Assembly: GCF_905171765.1 (NCBI RefSeq)
Contig: NC_053390.1
Span: 142,494,968 to 142,558,967 of the forward strand
DNA length: 64,000 nucleotides
Reading direction: 5' to 3'
Origin: Bufo bufo
Taxonomy: Eukaryota > Chordata > Amphibia > Anura > Bufonidae
Part shown: piece by piece, positions 1-11,668 of the stretch
How the letters are laid out: each line of letters opens with the position of its first letter
Numbering within the stretch: position 1 is the first letter of the stretch
Notes under the pieces: generated by a model
Databases searched by the model: none
The model's input: the letters and a program-made list of their open reading frames with translations, nothing else
Told to the model about the DNA's origin: nothing
Position numbers and translations under genes: made by a program

Positions 1-362
1 CTTAAAATGAGCACATAGTAGCGCGCCCACCGCGTGTGTCACCTCCCTGCCCGCAATCGAGCCCCATGTCTGACGGGAAGAGCCGTATCCCGAGCCGCGC
101 CCGATATCCGGGCACCTCCAGACCTCGAGCCACGGTCCCCTACCCATGTACCGCTCGATATTATACCTGGATAAAAAATGTTTTACCATTATTTAATACC
201 GGGAAGTCCCCCCTCTTTCAGTCCTGGAGACCCTCCCATGCTTCCAATATACCTCCACATTCTTAATCAATATAATACATACAGAAAAGCCGGACAGCTA
301 GAATTTTCCCCAACTCACCCCATAAACCCACCCCCCCCCCCCACCTTGCAGGGAAAAAAAAG

Positions 363-400
<38 letters not shown>

Positions 401-894
401 GACATGATATATTTAGACATAGTTATTAGCTCTCCCTTCAGTTATATTTTTAAGCTAAATAACCCAAATTTTGATAATCAAAGATCATCAAAAGATTCCA
501 GATGAATCTTCTACCAGTATACAAGTTTAAACCTAATTATTTGGTACAATGGGTACTAAGTGTGCCCACTAGACTGCCCCCAGACAGCACAAGCAGTCAT
601 TTTCCATGAATGGAAGAAGATACGCTACTAATGTTCCTTATCCTTTGCTTTAATAAGCCAGGGGGAGTCATTTTATTACAGTTGAAGATTTGGTGTTTTA
701 TTAAATGTTCCAAAATGCATCTTCACTCACTTGGACATTAGCATTCACTATATCCTAAGGGTTGTATACAAAATGTGTTTTGAGATCTGCCATTAACATG
801 TATAGGGTATAAACTTTGAATCACATCATTGGGCTCCTCGAATATATTGTAGCACTTAATTATATTGCATTTAACATCTCTTAAGTTGAAAACA
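1..894. other. AT-rich non-coding stretch with homopolymer runs
   Basis: I see no gene here. There is a run of C at about 329-342 followed by an almost pure A tract at about 353-398. The open frames over this stretch owe their length to these runs (proline and lysine strings) and are not credible proteins. Confidence 0.6.
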
Positions 895-898
895 TTAA

Positions 899-1429
899 TG
901 CCTTAGTGACCAGCCTGTTTTGGGCCTTACCAACCAAGCGTTATATTCATTTTGGAGTAAATTACGCTTTTTGATCGCTTGTTATTACGTTTTTTCAGTG
1001 GCTACTAAGTATAAATGAGCAATTCTGTCATTTACATTTTTTTTTATGGTGTTTATGCGACAATACCAAACATATGGGGGAGATTTTTTTTGCTGTTTTT
1101 TACATTGAAAAAAAAAAAAGCTTTTTTTTTTTACTGGAATTTTTTATTTATTGAATGAACGTGTTTTTTTACTTTTTTTTTACCACTTAATAGTCAACAT
1201 TTTGATTTATTTTAAAATACAATGCATTGCATTTTAATGTCAGTGCTTTACTGACATTGACCAGCAGGCGGCGCCAGAGAGGAAATACTCAAGGCTGGTT
1301 TGGGGCCTATATCAGACCCAAACCAGCCCCTACACATCGCATTTGTGGGGTGCTGATGGGAGATTAAAAAAAAGCAGCGGCCCAGCCTAAGGTCCCTTAG
1401 TGACCGCCGTATGGGTGGTCACTAAGAGG
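899..1429. mobile_element. TTAA-flanked MITE, piggyBac type
   Basis: A 531-bp non-coding element lies between TTAA at 895-898 and TTAA at 1430-1433. Its ends are inverted copies sharing CTTAGTGACCA; the right end carries a further palindrome of the type AGTGACC...GGTCACT at about 1400-1424. The interior is T-rich and includes a GCGACAATACC motif near 1058, closely matching a motif inside the level-2 element at 56819-63609, so the two are probably related. A TTAA target duplication is characteristic of piggyBac (and of Kolobok) elements. There is no coding capacity, so it would have relied on a transposase made elsewhere. Confidence 0.7.
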
Positions 1430-1786
1430 TTAAAAAACTAGGGGGCACATTTATTAAGAATGGCGTTTTATACGCTGGTCTTAATAAAGCCCTGAGCTTG
1501 CGGTGGATCCGCCGAAGTTATGAAGAGGTGCCGGCCTCTCCATAACTTCGGCGCACCCAGCGCCAGTTCTAAATGTAAGACAGCTTCTTAGGTATCTCAC
1601 ATTTTGATCTTTTTCAACACCTGAAACAGGCATAGAACATAGTAAATGAGAAAAGCCTGCCAGCCCGTCCTCTTCCCCACCTACGCCAACAATTTTACAA
1701 GCCAACAATTTTAGATCTGGCATGAGCATGGCGAAGTTGCAGGTAGCGGTGCAACTAACTGTGATTTAAAGGGTTTTTCCAGGAGT

Positions 1787-1990
1787 ACAATATTGATGAC
1801 CCACCCTTAAGATAGGTCATTAGTATCAAATTGGTGGAGATCCACTGTCGGACAACCCCACTAATCAGCTGATTGAAGGGGCTGCAGGACTCCGGTGACT
1901 GCTGTGGTCCCTTCTTAGGCCAGGGAAGTCACATGGCCTAGGTGCAGCCCAGCCCCTTTCAGGTGAGGAGCTGTTATAGCAAGTGCAGCT
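1787..1990. repeat. Dispersed 'ATAGGTCAT' repeat, copy 1
   Basis: This copy of a dispersed repeat contains a near-palindromic core (tattgatgaccca...agataggtcatt) followed by a GGTGG-ATCAGCTG segment. Related copies lie at 10596-10870, 25975-26245, about 30748-30970 and 31310-31480. Just upstream, 1441-1500 resembles one end of another MITE (cacatttattaagaatggcg). I cannot define termini or a target duplication. Confidence 0.5.
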
Positions 1991-2000
1991 GCTATACAAT

Positions 2001-5000
2001 ATACTGTGCCGTGTTTGGTATGATATTGAAATTCCATATTTTAAGGCCTTTGCCCCATTACCCCTGATAAAGTCGAATTCATGGTAAAACATGTTTGGGG
2101 GGGGGGGGGGGTTAACAATCAGTAGCCATTGTTGACTTGCAAACATCTGGCCAGTGGAAGAGGCATACTTCAGATACTCTCTCCTCACCCTAAATTTCTT
2201 TAGATATTAGCTTACTACCTACACCTTGTCTGCAGTATGCACCTAGTGTAGTGATTTAGTAAGAATGGATAGAGACTTGTGCGTATTGAAAAGCTACTTT
2301 TTGCAGGAGCGGACAAGTAACTTAAAGTGGCCCTGGAAAAAAAACTAAAAGTACCCCCATGTTGTAGACGGGTCCAAACTGAAAGAAGGCAAGGCAATAC
2401 AATTAAGCAGGAACAAAAGAAGTAGGTGGGGCCAATACCGTAGTGCAGCACTAATTACTGCCCCACCATATACCACAATGCAGCTCAAAATACTGTTGTT
2501 CCTGCTGCAGTATTCAACTATATCACTGTCCTAAGGACTTGAATTCAGGAGGACACCTGTAGCCTCCGGCCATGTGCATAAGCGCCTGATGCTCCTAGCA
2601 ATAGCTAATGGTGAAAGCAGTTCGTTATGTACCTGGCTGGTGGTATGAGGTGGACTCAGGTGGCGTCTTGTGCATTGGCTCACCAGGAAATTTCCCTGTA
2701 GGGTCTATGGCCAGTCCCTACAATTTGACAATACATGGTGGTCACTTTTTAATCTGTTGAGAAGTGGGCCCGACTGCTAATATTGCTAACATATTAAACA
2801 CACAAAATGTATAAATATAGTAATACTGGTAGTGCATCACTTTTAATCCAGCTATACTCGGATAAAATAAAGAAGTATAGTGTATTGTTATAGTATATTA
2901 CAAGGAATATAAGATATACAAGCATTCACAACAGCTTCTGCTAATTTTTATGCGCTGTTATATGCACAATAAATCTTTTAAACTACTCTTTAATGTTAAA
3001 ACAAACATTAACGGGGTAAATGTATCATTTGCGGTGGTTTTAGTGTGAGTTTTAAGTCTGTCTTTGATTTGTGAAGTTGAGCCAAATTTATGAAATGGAG
3101 AACAATAATAATATATTTGGGGCACGTGCAATGTGGTGTAAGCCTATGTCTGTACAAGTACACCAGGGGGATGTTTCGCGTGGAGATGCAACTTTTTAAA
3201 ATGTCCCACATCATAAATGAGGTGATCTAAAGGTGAAGGGTGATAAAGGTGATCTAATCTGAAATCCTGCAAATGTATGGACTGTAATGTTATTTAATGT
3301 TTGCACTGTAAAAGAGGTGAGGTATGGTTGGCATCAGGGATGGGGCTAACCACCCCAGTCCTTCCCTCTTGGTAGTAGTGGGCTGGTCCTATTTTGTGCT
3401 AGGGGAGGGAACTATTGGCTAGGACTGTGAGGGGTAAGAAAGCACATCCTATTGCTCCTGCTCCAAGAACCAGAGAACCAACTCATCCGTGAGACCGCTA
3501 CTCCAGAGATACTTCAAATACACAACTACAGATATTCTGCAAAGCTACAGAGTTACAGTCAGCAGAGTGACCAGCAACCCTAGCTATACAGATCCTGCTT
3601 CAGGTGAGGGACTACGGCTCAGACACCCATCTTGGATTAGATCCATGTCAGGTCAACTCAAAAACGCCTGAATTACACAGTAGACACCTACAGCCACAAG
3701 TGCCAGCTTTAAGCTGTTAGCTAGAAGTTCAGGAGGGAGACATCAGCAAGATAGCATACCAGAGATGCCATGATCTGTCACTTTGGCCGCCACCATACTG
3801 CATCATCTGGGATGAGAAATTGCACTGTGTAAAAACTACTGCTCAATGTACTACAATTTATATCTTGCACTTAGTAAAGGGAGACTTTTATTCTTCTACT
3901 TATGGCCTGATTCCTTATACCACCTTTTCACTGCACCGATCCCCAGGGAGCAATGGCCTGAGGGAGTACACCATGACACAACATCTCATTAGGGCCACTA
4001 CCACTCCCATCCTCTGCACTGGCTCCTCAGGGGTTCGCTGAAGAGGCAGTATCCGAGACAGTCTTCCCATTCACAATAGTCAGATTCATTACTCTGGTTA
4101 GTCTGTCTGTGTACATTACAGTTGTGTTTATTGACTGTGTAACGGACAGTTACCTAACGGTTCTCCTGCCTTTCATTACTGTCTTGGTTTGTTCTGGCTT
4201 GTCTTTGTTGAGGATAATGGTTACTGATTTGGCTTTGACATTTTCGCCTTTCTGAGCCCAGCTAGTAAAACTACGCTGCCTGTTCACTCCACCTGCTAGC
4301 AGCTCCTGTGAATGCAACCTAGGATTCCATACCACCAGCATGGACCGCTCCGGATGAACTAGTTTAGGTTCCTGATTTGGGATCCACTTTGTTGGGGTGG
4401 CATTCCACTGGAGGCAGGGCATTACTTAGTAATAGGGGTCTTCAGGAAAACTCCCCCATTGTCTATTTCTTGCTAAACTGTGAAGCTACTGGCAAGTCTG
4501 GCATTGGATTTGTGTTTTGCTGGACATGTTACCAGTACTTTCACAGCTTTGTTATAGTGTATTTGTCTAATATCAGATCACCTTTTACAAGCAATCAATG
4601 TGGATATCCAGATAATTCCAAAGAGCTCACTTACTGTTTGTTTTTGGGTCCTGCACTGTTTTCATCCTTACACTGTACATTTCCCAAAAATTTGATCACT
4701 TATTTTTTTCCCCGTGAAATATAATACACTGAAAAGATTGACAGGTTTCATTAAATTTTAACTTGTTTTCCCACATTTACCACCATTCATTATTTATGAT
4801 ACCCACAAGAGTTTATCAGTTTAAGTACATGATTTTATTCCAACAATCCACTTGATGCTAAATTTGTAATGCCACTACCGTACATCATGCAATCGTAGAA
4901 TGGGCCTTCATGTGAATTGTAAAATAAAATGTTCACAGAATACGCCATTTCAATGTGCCAAAAGTGAATTACACATAATCAAAAGGCAAAGGCAAAAAAA

Positions 5001-5039
5001 ACTACCACATATAAACACTCAAATATTGCTACATCGAAA

Positions 5040-5084
<45 letters not shown>

Positions 5085-5843
5085 TTATTAAAATTTATAC
5101 TAGATCATTTCCGCAATGCAATGTACCCACATTGAAATGTTCACCAGTGTAAACCCTATGGACAACTCAAAAGTTTTCAGTACAGAGTTATGCCTGAAAT
5201 GCATTAGTTCATGCAGTATTACATAATAAAATGCATTTCATAGAAATTTTACTCCCAGAAAACTCAATTAAGTATCCAGACAAAAAGGAGATCTGATAGT
5301 AGAAGACGGAGGCAGCACTCCAAAGTTGTGCAAAAACTAATTTCAGAGGTAACGTTTCTTTGGATGTGGCCGTTCTTAAGTGCTTCCTCTATTTTCTACT
5401 AATGAGACTATTGCTTTGGGGAATTTGGGCCAAACCCTGTGAGGCGTGCACCGACTTTTGTGTATACCTCGGAGTGCTGTCCATTCAACAGATCTACCTA
5501 CTAAAAGGAGACCTGATGACTACAAAATATGTCACGGGCATCTGAAAAAAAGACACATTTCAAGTACCTATGAGAATTTATCTGGAATTAACAGTGTATA
5601 TATCATACAATATTTAATCATTGCAATTCAATTGTAAAAGCAGCACTCGCATCTGCCCAGGAGTATCAGGGGTGTGTGGTATAGGCATTAAACTGGACAC
5701 AAAATCAGATATTATATATAATCTACCATTGCATCATATGTGCAAGTTTGATATCCCTACACAGAACCCTTATCATTTAGCAACATTTGAGATGTGCATA
5801 TATCAGAACGCTCTCTAAAGTCAACTAATACACAGGAGATGAT
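2001..5843. other. Non-coding stretch without a recognisable gene
   Basis: No open frame here looks like a known protein. The stretch contains a G run near 2097-2112, a possible TTAA-type MITE left end at about 2320 (cttaaagtggccctgg) and an (AT)n microsatellite annotated separately. The rest is AT-rich DNA in which I see no structure. Confidence 0.5.
5044..5088. repeat. (AT)n microsatellite
   Basis: About 22 uninterrupted AT dinucleotides followed by an A/T-rich tail. Confidence 0.95.
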
Positions 5844-6095
5844 GTATTTATTTTATTTCTCTTGCTTATATAGCACCAACATATTCTGCAGCACTGTACA
5901 GGCATTATCATCACTCACTGTCCCCAGTAGCGCTCACAATCTAGATTACCTATCAGTATGTCTTTGGAGTGTAGGAGAAAACCAGAGGACCCGGACCCAC
6001 ACAAACACGGTGAGAACATACAAACCCCATGCAGATATTCTCCTTGGTCAGATATGAACCTAGGACCCCAGTGCTCCAAGGTACCAGTGCGATGC
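5844..6095. repeat. SINE-like dispersed repeat, copy 1
   Basis: The block shares a long diagnostic core with a second copy at 11961-12165: 'tatagc', then 'ctcacaatctag', then 'tatcagtatgtctttggagtg', then 'acatacaaa' and 'ccatgcagat'. The end near 6050-6060 (tatgaacctaggaccc) resembles an inverted tRNA B-box (GGTTCGAATCC type), so a tRNA-derived SINE is possible. This family assignment is inference; the two-copy repeat itself is seen directly. Confidence 0.6.
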
Positions 6096-7533
6096 ACACA
6101 AACACTAATGTAACATTCTGTATGAATGCACAGGATACTCACATTTTGTGATAATATATTAATAAGATAAAAAAATTATTTCATACATTTTAGGAAATAA
6201 AACCATAACATTGATGATAACATTGTATTTGTTTCTATACAACGTATTTATATGTATAACCTATATAATATTATATATATAAAAGCTGAATGTATATATG
6301 ACTCTTTAAACATGCACGTACATGATATTTAATAAACATATTTCTATATGTACATATTATATATATATTATTTTCAAAATAACATGTATGTGTATACACA
6401 CACGAATACAGATGCTGAAAACTTGCCAACAGAAAAATATAGCAAAGTTTAAGTAAAATGAGAGCGTAAACTCTACCTGAGCAGACAGCAATGGCAAAGT
6501 GCCTATATTTTTGAGCTTGCAGATGTCTAACATGATGCCGCATGAGTGGATAACACATCTTCAGACTGGTGCTGCACCTCCAGATTCATGACTAGCCTCT
6601 TCTGATCTGTACACGTTCAGCCTGTGGTGACAGCCTCTTGTACAGATATCATTCGCCTCGGCTTTCACATAGCATGCAGTAACAGGGAGGGATGGGAGGG
6701 GACGGAGAGGCACTGCTGCTTCACGATACGGGAAGGAAATGTTTTATTGGAGTAGTGGCAGGCTTTCAGAGGGATGCACAGATCCGTGCTCAGCGTTATA
6801 AGATTTCTGTATTACTGGGAATTTCCTTCAACTCAGGACTTGCAAACATGAACCTATGCAGAAGCTAATGTTTTATATCAATTAGAACTAGGTTTATATC
6901 AATTAGAACTAGGTTTATAGGGACAATAGTTAAAATAAACTAAGATTACTAGCAGCACTTACCATAATATCCTTCACTTTCTTAATCCTGTTGTGTCCAA
7001 CTTCACAAGGCAAATGGGTGAAATGCAAGTCTCGAATATGTGTCCTGGAGGGAATCCCTCTTATTCCCCCCTCCTTCCTACAAATGCTAGGAAAAAGAAT
7101 TGGCTTAGGCTGTTTATACTGCTCTATCTGCAATAGAAGAGTAAGTGAGCTACTGCCCACCTCGTCATATATGCCACACATCATAGCCAGGGCTGCCAAC
7201 TGTCCACAAATTCCTGGACAGTCTGTAAAATTAGATTTCTGTGGAAAAAAATAGACATGCCCCTCTTTTTTTTTTTTTTTAAGTTGGTGTTTGAGCAGAT
7301 CATGGTGATTGTAATTATCATTTTATAGTTCCCACTAAAGACTGCTAGTGAATACATCTGTACCTCATATAAGTTTTTTTTTTTTTATAAAAAAAAAAAA
7401 TGCTCCAAGAAAAGCATATACTAGGGTTAGATTTAGTATTGAAAATGCTCAGAATTTTGTCTCAATTTGCCCCAAAAAGCTGTCATGCATGCTTTGCAAC
7501 GCATTTAATAATCATTTTAGATACTGTTTCCGT
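6096..7533. other. AT-rich stretch without a recognisable gene
   Basis: The stretch contains alternating TATA runs (about 6240-6400). A short segment at 7190-7262 (gggctgccaactgtcc...ctggacagtc...aaaaaatagacatg) recurs at 40731-40806 and is probably part of a dispersed repeat. No credible gene was seen. Confidence 0.5.
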
Positions 7534-7841
7534 CTTTCCCAGCCGGGACCACAGTCTCAAAGATTACCGTTAGTAACACACTACGCCGTCATGGATTAAA
7601 ATCCTGCAGGGCACACAAGGTCCCCCTGTTCACGCCAGCACATGTCCAGGCCCGTTTGAAGTTCACGAATGACCATCTGGATGGTCCAGAGGAGGCATGG
7701 GAGAAAGTCACGTGGTCAGATGAGACCAAAATAGAACTTTTTGGTATCAACTCCACTCGCCGTATTTGGAGGAAGAAGAAGAATGAGTACAACCTCAAGA
7801 ACACCGTCCCAACCATGAAGCATGGGGGTGGAAACATCATA

Positions 7842-9392
7842 TACCCATCGGAGAATTTATCCAAGCAAGACGCAATTGCAGCACTGATGCTGCGTTCAAA
7901 TCTGAATGCTCACTTATTTGGGATCGCCTATGTGACAGAGGATTTTCTCACTGGATGCTTAACAGGGCATTTAATATTGCTAACAATAAAAGCAGAGTAG
8001 ATTTACTTTTCCGTAATAAACCTAATAACATCAAATTGATCCCTGGGGGTATTCATGTGTCTAACGAACAAACCGCGGATGTAAGTGTAGGTCCAAATGA
8101 CAAAGAGGACCAGAGTTGCCTTTTTGCAAATGATGGACCTACAGTCGTCAATTTGCGGAGACCAAATGGACTATCCAAAGTAACACCTGGCTTTAATCAG
8201 TGGGTATTTTTAGATGTAGAAGTCCCCCATGTCGGACCTGTAGATTTGTTACTAAAACAATATTTTTTGAAAATGTTCTACATACTGAAAAGTTTGCGAT
8301 TCAGAACTATATTAACTGTAACACTGCTGGTGTTGTCTACATGATTAGGTGCACTAGTTGTGACCTGATGTATGTGGGCAGCACCAGCAGACAGTTTAAA
8401 ACCAGGTTCAGAGAACATCTTAATTATATATCTAACCCCCGAGCCACTAATATCTCCAATGCCGCACAACACTTTATACAGTGTCATGACCGTAAGACTA
8501 TCTGAACGCATTTGCCTTTGAGAAGGTTTCTATACCCATCAGAGGAGGCAATATAAAAAGGAAATACTCCTGAGAGAGGCCTATTGGATTTTTCGTTTGA
8601 ATACCAGAATTCTCCATGGGCTCAATTTAAAGAAAGAGTTAATGCATTTTTATTAGGCTTATTCTGACTTAATTATTTATTTACTTTCCCTATATGCCAT
8701 ATATAAAAGAGAAAGAAAGAGAAATAAAGAAAGAAAAAAAGAGACAACTTTTCTCTTTTAACATCTTGCCGATTTGTATATAAAGTTTTTTTTTCTACTA
8801 AACAATGCTTCCTTTTTGTTTGAATAATGTTATGTATGTTAATCCCCTTTCTGCTTTTTTTCTGTTTTTATAACTGGTATTATCTAGGATCTCATGCAGA
8901 TTGCGCAAAAAATGATTTTTTTGTCTTTAGTTTTTTTGTTTTTTTGTTTTGTTTAATTCTTATTTATGACCTTTACTTATATGAACGCCCAGCTTTTTTC
9001 TGCATGACACCCTAGAATAATTTTATATGTGAAAGAACTTGTATTTAAAAATCTTTTTTGTATCTATTTGTGTTGGTTTTTTTCACTTTGTATATTTCAC
9101 TATGTTTAAAGCAGGTTGCTGCCTGGGCTTGGTTTCGGTTTGCACACTGTTTCCCATCCCCCCTTCCCCCCTTCCCCCTTTCCTATGCACCTGATTGGAG
9201 GTGGGGTCCCATATGTGTGTCCAGACCCATACAGCTTACAGATCATGACTAAGAGCCGGCTGGCTCGAATCATGTCGGTCTGACCCGGGACATGGAGGGA
9301 CCTCTTTCACTGCACCGTGTGTACGTTTGGAATATTCAATAAAGAACATGCAATATTTTATCTCCTTCGTGCTGGAAATCTGTTTATCTGAA
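7842..9392 (+). mobile_element. Penelope-like retroelement fragment, 5'-truncated
   Basis: About 1.55 kb lies between direct copies of tggaaacatcata (7829-7841 and 9393-9405), which marks one insertion event in the Tc1 element. It encodes the C-terminal part of a Penelope-like protein including a GIY-YIG endonuclease and then a long T-rich 3' untranslated region with a pure-purine tract at 8708-8745. The 3' end contains caataaagaacatgcaatat. The reverse transcriptase domain is absent because of 5' truncation, which is usual for copies made by target-primed reverse transcription. Confidence 0.8.
7955..8656 (+). pseudogene. Penelope-like C-terminal region with GIY-YIG endonuclease
   Basis: The GIY-YIG endonuclease nicks target DNA during insertion of Penelope-like elements. 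A Cys-rich knuckle (RCRSPPCRTC, near 8214) precedes GVVYMIRCTSCDLMYVGSTS (about 8326-8385), which holds the two-part GIY-YIG core (here VVY...YVG), followed by the conserved Arg and the FREHL segment. The upstream part (7955-8200) is in another frame. After a stop near 8503 the last conserved block, with REAYWIFRL, continues in yet another frame and ends at TAG 8654-8656. At least two frameshifts are needed, so this is a relic. Neighbours are transposon fragments only. Confidence 0.8.
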
Positions 9393-9652
9393 TGGAAACA
9401 TCATACTTTGGGGGTGTTTTTCTGCAAAGGGGACAGGACAACTGCACCATATTGTATGGAGGATGGAGGCGGCCATGTATCACAAGATTTTGGCCAACAA
9501 GCTCCTTCCCTCAGTAAGAGCATTGAAGATGGGTTGTGGCTGGGTCTTCCAGTATGACAACAACCCGAAACACACAACCAGGGCAACTAAGGAGTGGCTC
9601 CATAAGAAGCATTTCAAGGTCCTTGAGTGGCCTAGCCAGTCTTCAGACCTAA

Positions 9653-9843
9653 TAATCAGATAGAAGAAACAGGTCAGCACTTCACCTTGGTATTGCACGC
9701 TGCACGGGAAAGGAGCAACCTCCAATGTATGACAGGTAAAAGAATCCCAGCTGCTGTGTCTTTGTGAATAAGCTTCTTTTTTATTTTCTCAGAAAATAAA
9801 AAAGAAGCTTATTCACAAAGACACAGCAGCTGGGATTCTTTTA
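9653..9843. mobile_element. 191-bp insertion ending in a perfect hairpin
   Basis: This short insertion lies inside the Tc1 coding region between direct copies of ccagtcttcagacctaa (9636-9652 and 9844-9860). Its last 109 bp plus two bases of the duplication form a perfect palindrome: arms 9735-9789 and 9791-9845, 55 bp each, around a single base at 9790. The arm sequence (aataaaaaagaagctt...cagctgggattcttt) resembles the 3' end of the nearby Penelope-like fragment (aataaagaa...gtgctggaaatctgttt). The long target duplication and inverted 3' ends suggest a twin-primed or head-to-head retroelement insertion. Confidence 0.8.
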
Positions 9844-10255
9844 CCAGTCTTCAGACCTAAACCGAATCGAAAATCTTTGGAAGGAGCTGAAATTCAATGT
9901 AGCCCAGCGACAGCCCCGAAACCTGACAGATCTAGAGGAGATCTGTGTGGAGGAGTGGGCCAAAATCCCTGCGGCAGTGTGTGCAAACTTGGTGAAGAAC
10001 TACAGGAAACATCTGACCTCTGTAATTGCAAACAAAGGTTTCTGTACCAAATATTATGTTCTGTTTTTCTAGTGTATCAAATATTTATTTCATGCAATAA
10101 AATGCAAATGATTATTTAAAAATCATAGTGCAATTTTCTGCATTATTATTTTTTTTAATTCTGTCTCTCACAAAAATTACACACCTCTCCATTCTTTGTA
10201 GGTGGGAAAACTTGCAAAATCACCAGTGTATCAAATACTTATTTTTCCCACTGTA

Positions 10256-11668
10256 CATTCCTTCCTGATTTTACACTGTATAACTATTAGACACGGTCAG
10301 TAAATCTGTCCCATTGTGTTTTGCAGGGCCTGAGAAGGTGGGGCATAACATAGCTATTCAAAGAGCAGCAAGTACACAACCCCTGTGTCGTGCACCTCCC
10401 CTCCTGACCCAGCAATAATACATCCATTTTGTTCAGGTTGGTCTAGATTAATAAAAGCATCATGCTACTAATTTATAGGCTTAAAGTGATGTTCCAGCGA
10501 CACACATCTATCTGATATTTATGTTATTTTACATATCATGTGCCTTGCTGTAAACACCTCTTTATTACCTTAATAAAGGGCTATACCAGCTTTTTTTATA
10601 TTGATTATCTATTCTCTGGGTAGGTCCTCAATATCAGATCAGTAAGTCTGATGCCCAGAACTCCCACTGATCAGCTGTTTTTGGCAGCCATTGGAAAATA
10701 AACAATGGGCAAAGCCCGAGGCAGAAGTCTCCATCCGTTGTGTAGTGGCTGTGCTGGCGTACTGCACCTCAGCTCCCATTCACTGCCAAAAACAGCTGAT
10801 CAGTGGTGGTGCCACCAATGTAATTTTGATAACCTACAGTACCTGTCAAGTCATTTATGGCATGTCCACATGAAATGCCATAAATGTCTGATAGATGTGT
10901 GCCCCACTTGCACCCATCTCCAGAACCACTGTTTACGTAAGTCCCATAGAAATACCAAGATGGTAAAAACCATCATGTGGGATGGGGGTCCCAGAGGTTG
11001 AACCTCCCGTACATATGTCAAATGTCTATGATGGGGTTACCTCTTTATCCCAGACATAAAACATCTTTTGAAACCTGCACTCCAGTGTTTGCCATGTGCA
11101 ATTTGTTTATTCTTTGACCTTTTCTATCCATGTTTTCTATTTCATTAGTGTGACTAAACACTTTGGATGGCCTAGTTATCATTTATTTAGCAGGCAGAAG
11201 TGGCACTAATGTCGAAATGACTCAGTTTAATATTGCATGACTGGTTATGGATTACACATTTGTAAAAGATGCTGGGTTATTCCAAAACCATCCAGCAGTA
11301 TAATGAAGCATTATTTTGCATGCCACTATTCTTACAGTTGACTTACGGAGCTTGAAGGGATTTCATGCTTTGTAGGATAGAACCAAACATCGATAAATAA
11401 CTTACAATCTTGAGGGTAGTTACAACAGCCCCTTATGATTAGGTCATACAGCTGTGCTCCAAGGCAGGTAAGAAAATCAATGTCCACCAGACACAGTTTA
11501 AGATAAAATTAAAGTTCTTCCCTGGACAGACATATGGTTCCCCATGTACAGTATTTTTAGGTACAGTGATAGCTTTTCTTATATGAGTTTGTATACAGGA
11601 AGAACTGTAAATCACTGCATTGCAGTTCTCTTATATGAAAATACTGAATCAAACCATAGACTACTATA
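10256..11668. other. Non-coding stretch
   Basis: No gene was recognised. The stretch includes a possible TTAA-type MITE end at about 10484 (cttaaagtgatgttccagcg) and the dispersed repeat annotated at 10596-10870. The remainder shows nothing I can name. Confidence 0.5.
10596..10870. repeat. Dispersed 'ATAGGTCAT' repeat, copy 2, foldback
   Basis: Same family as 1787-1990. This copy has clear inverted halves: atcagctgtttttggcag near 10671-10688 is mirrored by ctgccaaaaacagctgat near 10784-10801. The outer part reads ttgattatctattct...ctcaatatcagatcag. No target duplication is evident. Confidence 0.55.

Larger units (their letters stand above)
7534..10072 (+). pseudogene. Tc1-like DDE transposase, truncated and split
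   Basis: Cut-and-paste transposase of the Tc1 group (DD34E type), which acts in the nucleus on its own terminal repeats. The N-terminal DNA-binding region is mostly lost; readable sequence starts in the linker (TTVSKITVSNTLRRHG). The first catalytic Asp lies in VTWSDETK near 7713. The chain then breaks at 7841, resumes at about 9393 and shows the second Asp in FQYDNNPKH (about 9550). A further break at 9653-9843 falls just before the catalytic Glu region, which reads DLNRIENLW after the insertion (the family usually has P before I). The frame ends at TAG 10070-10072. Two insertions plus N-terminal loss make it non-functional. Confidence 0.85.
7534..10253 (+). mobile_element. Tc1-like transposon, 5'-truncated, twice interrupted
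   Basis: The right part of a Tc1/mariner element. The right terminus (tatttttcccactg) ends at 10253 beside a TA at 10254-10255, as expected for TA target duplication. No matching left terminus is visible; recognisable transposon sequence begins about 7534 inside the coding region. Two later insertions split it: a Penelope-like fragment at 7842-9392 flanked by the 13-bp repeat tggaaacatcata, and a 191-bp palindromic insertion at 9653-9843 flanked by the 17-bp repeat ccagtcttcagacctaa. Confidence 0.85.

Noticed and set aside
178..429. Small frame ending in a lysine run
   Set aside because: Length is due to C and A homopolymer runs.
6050..6062. tRNA gene
   Set aside because: Only a B-box-like stretch is visible; no cloverleaf can be drawn.
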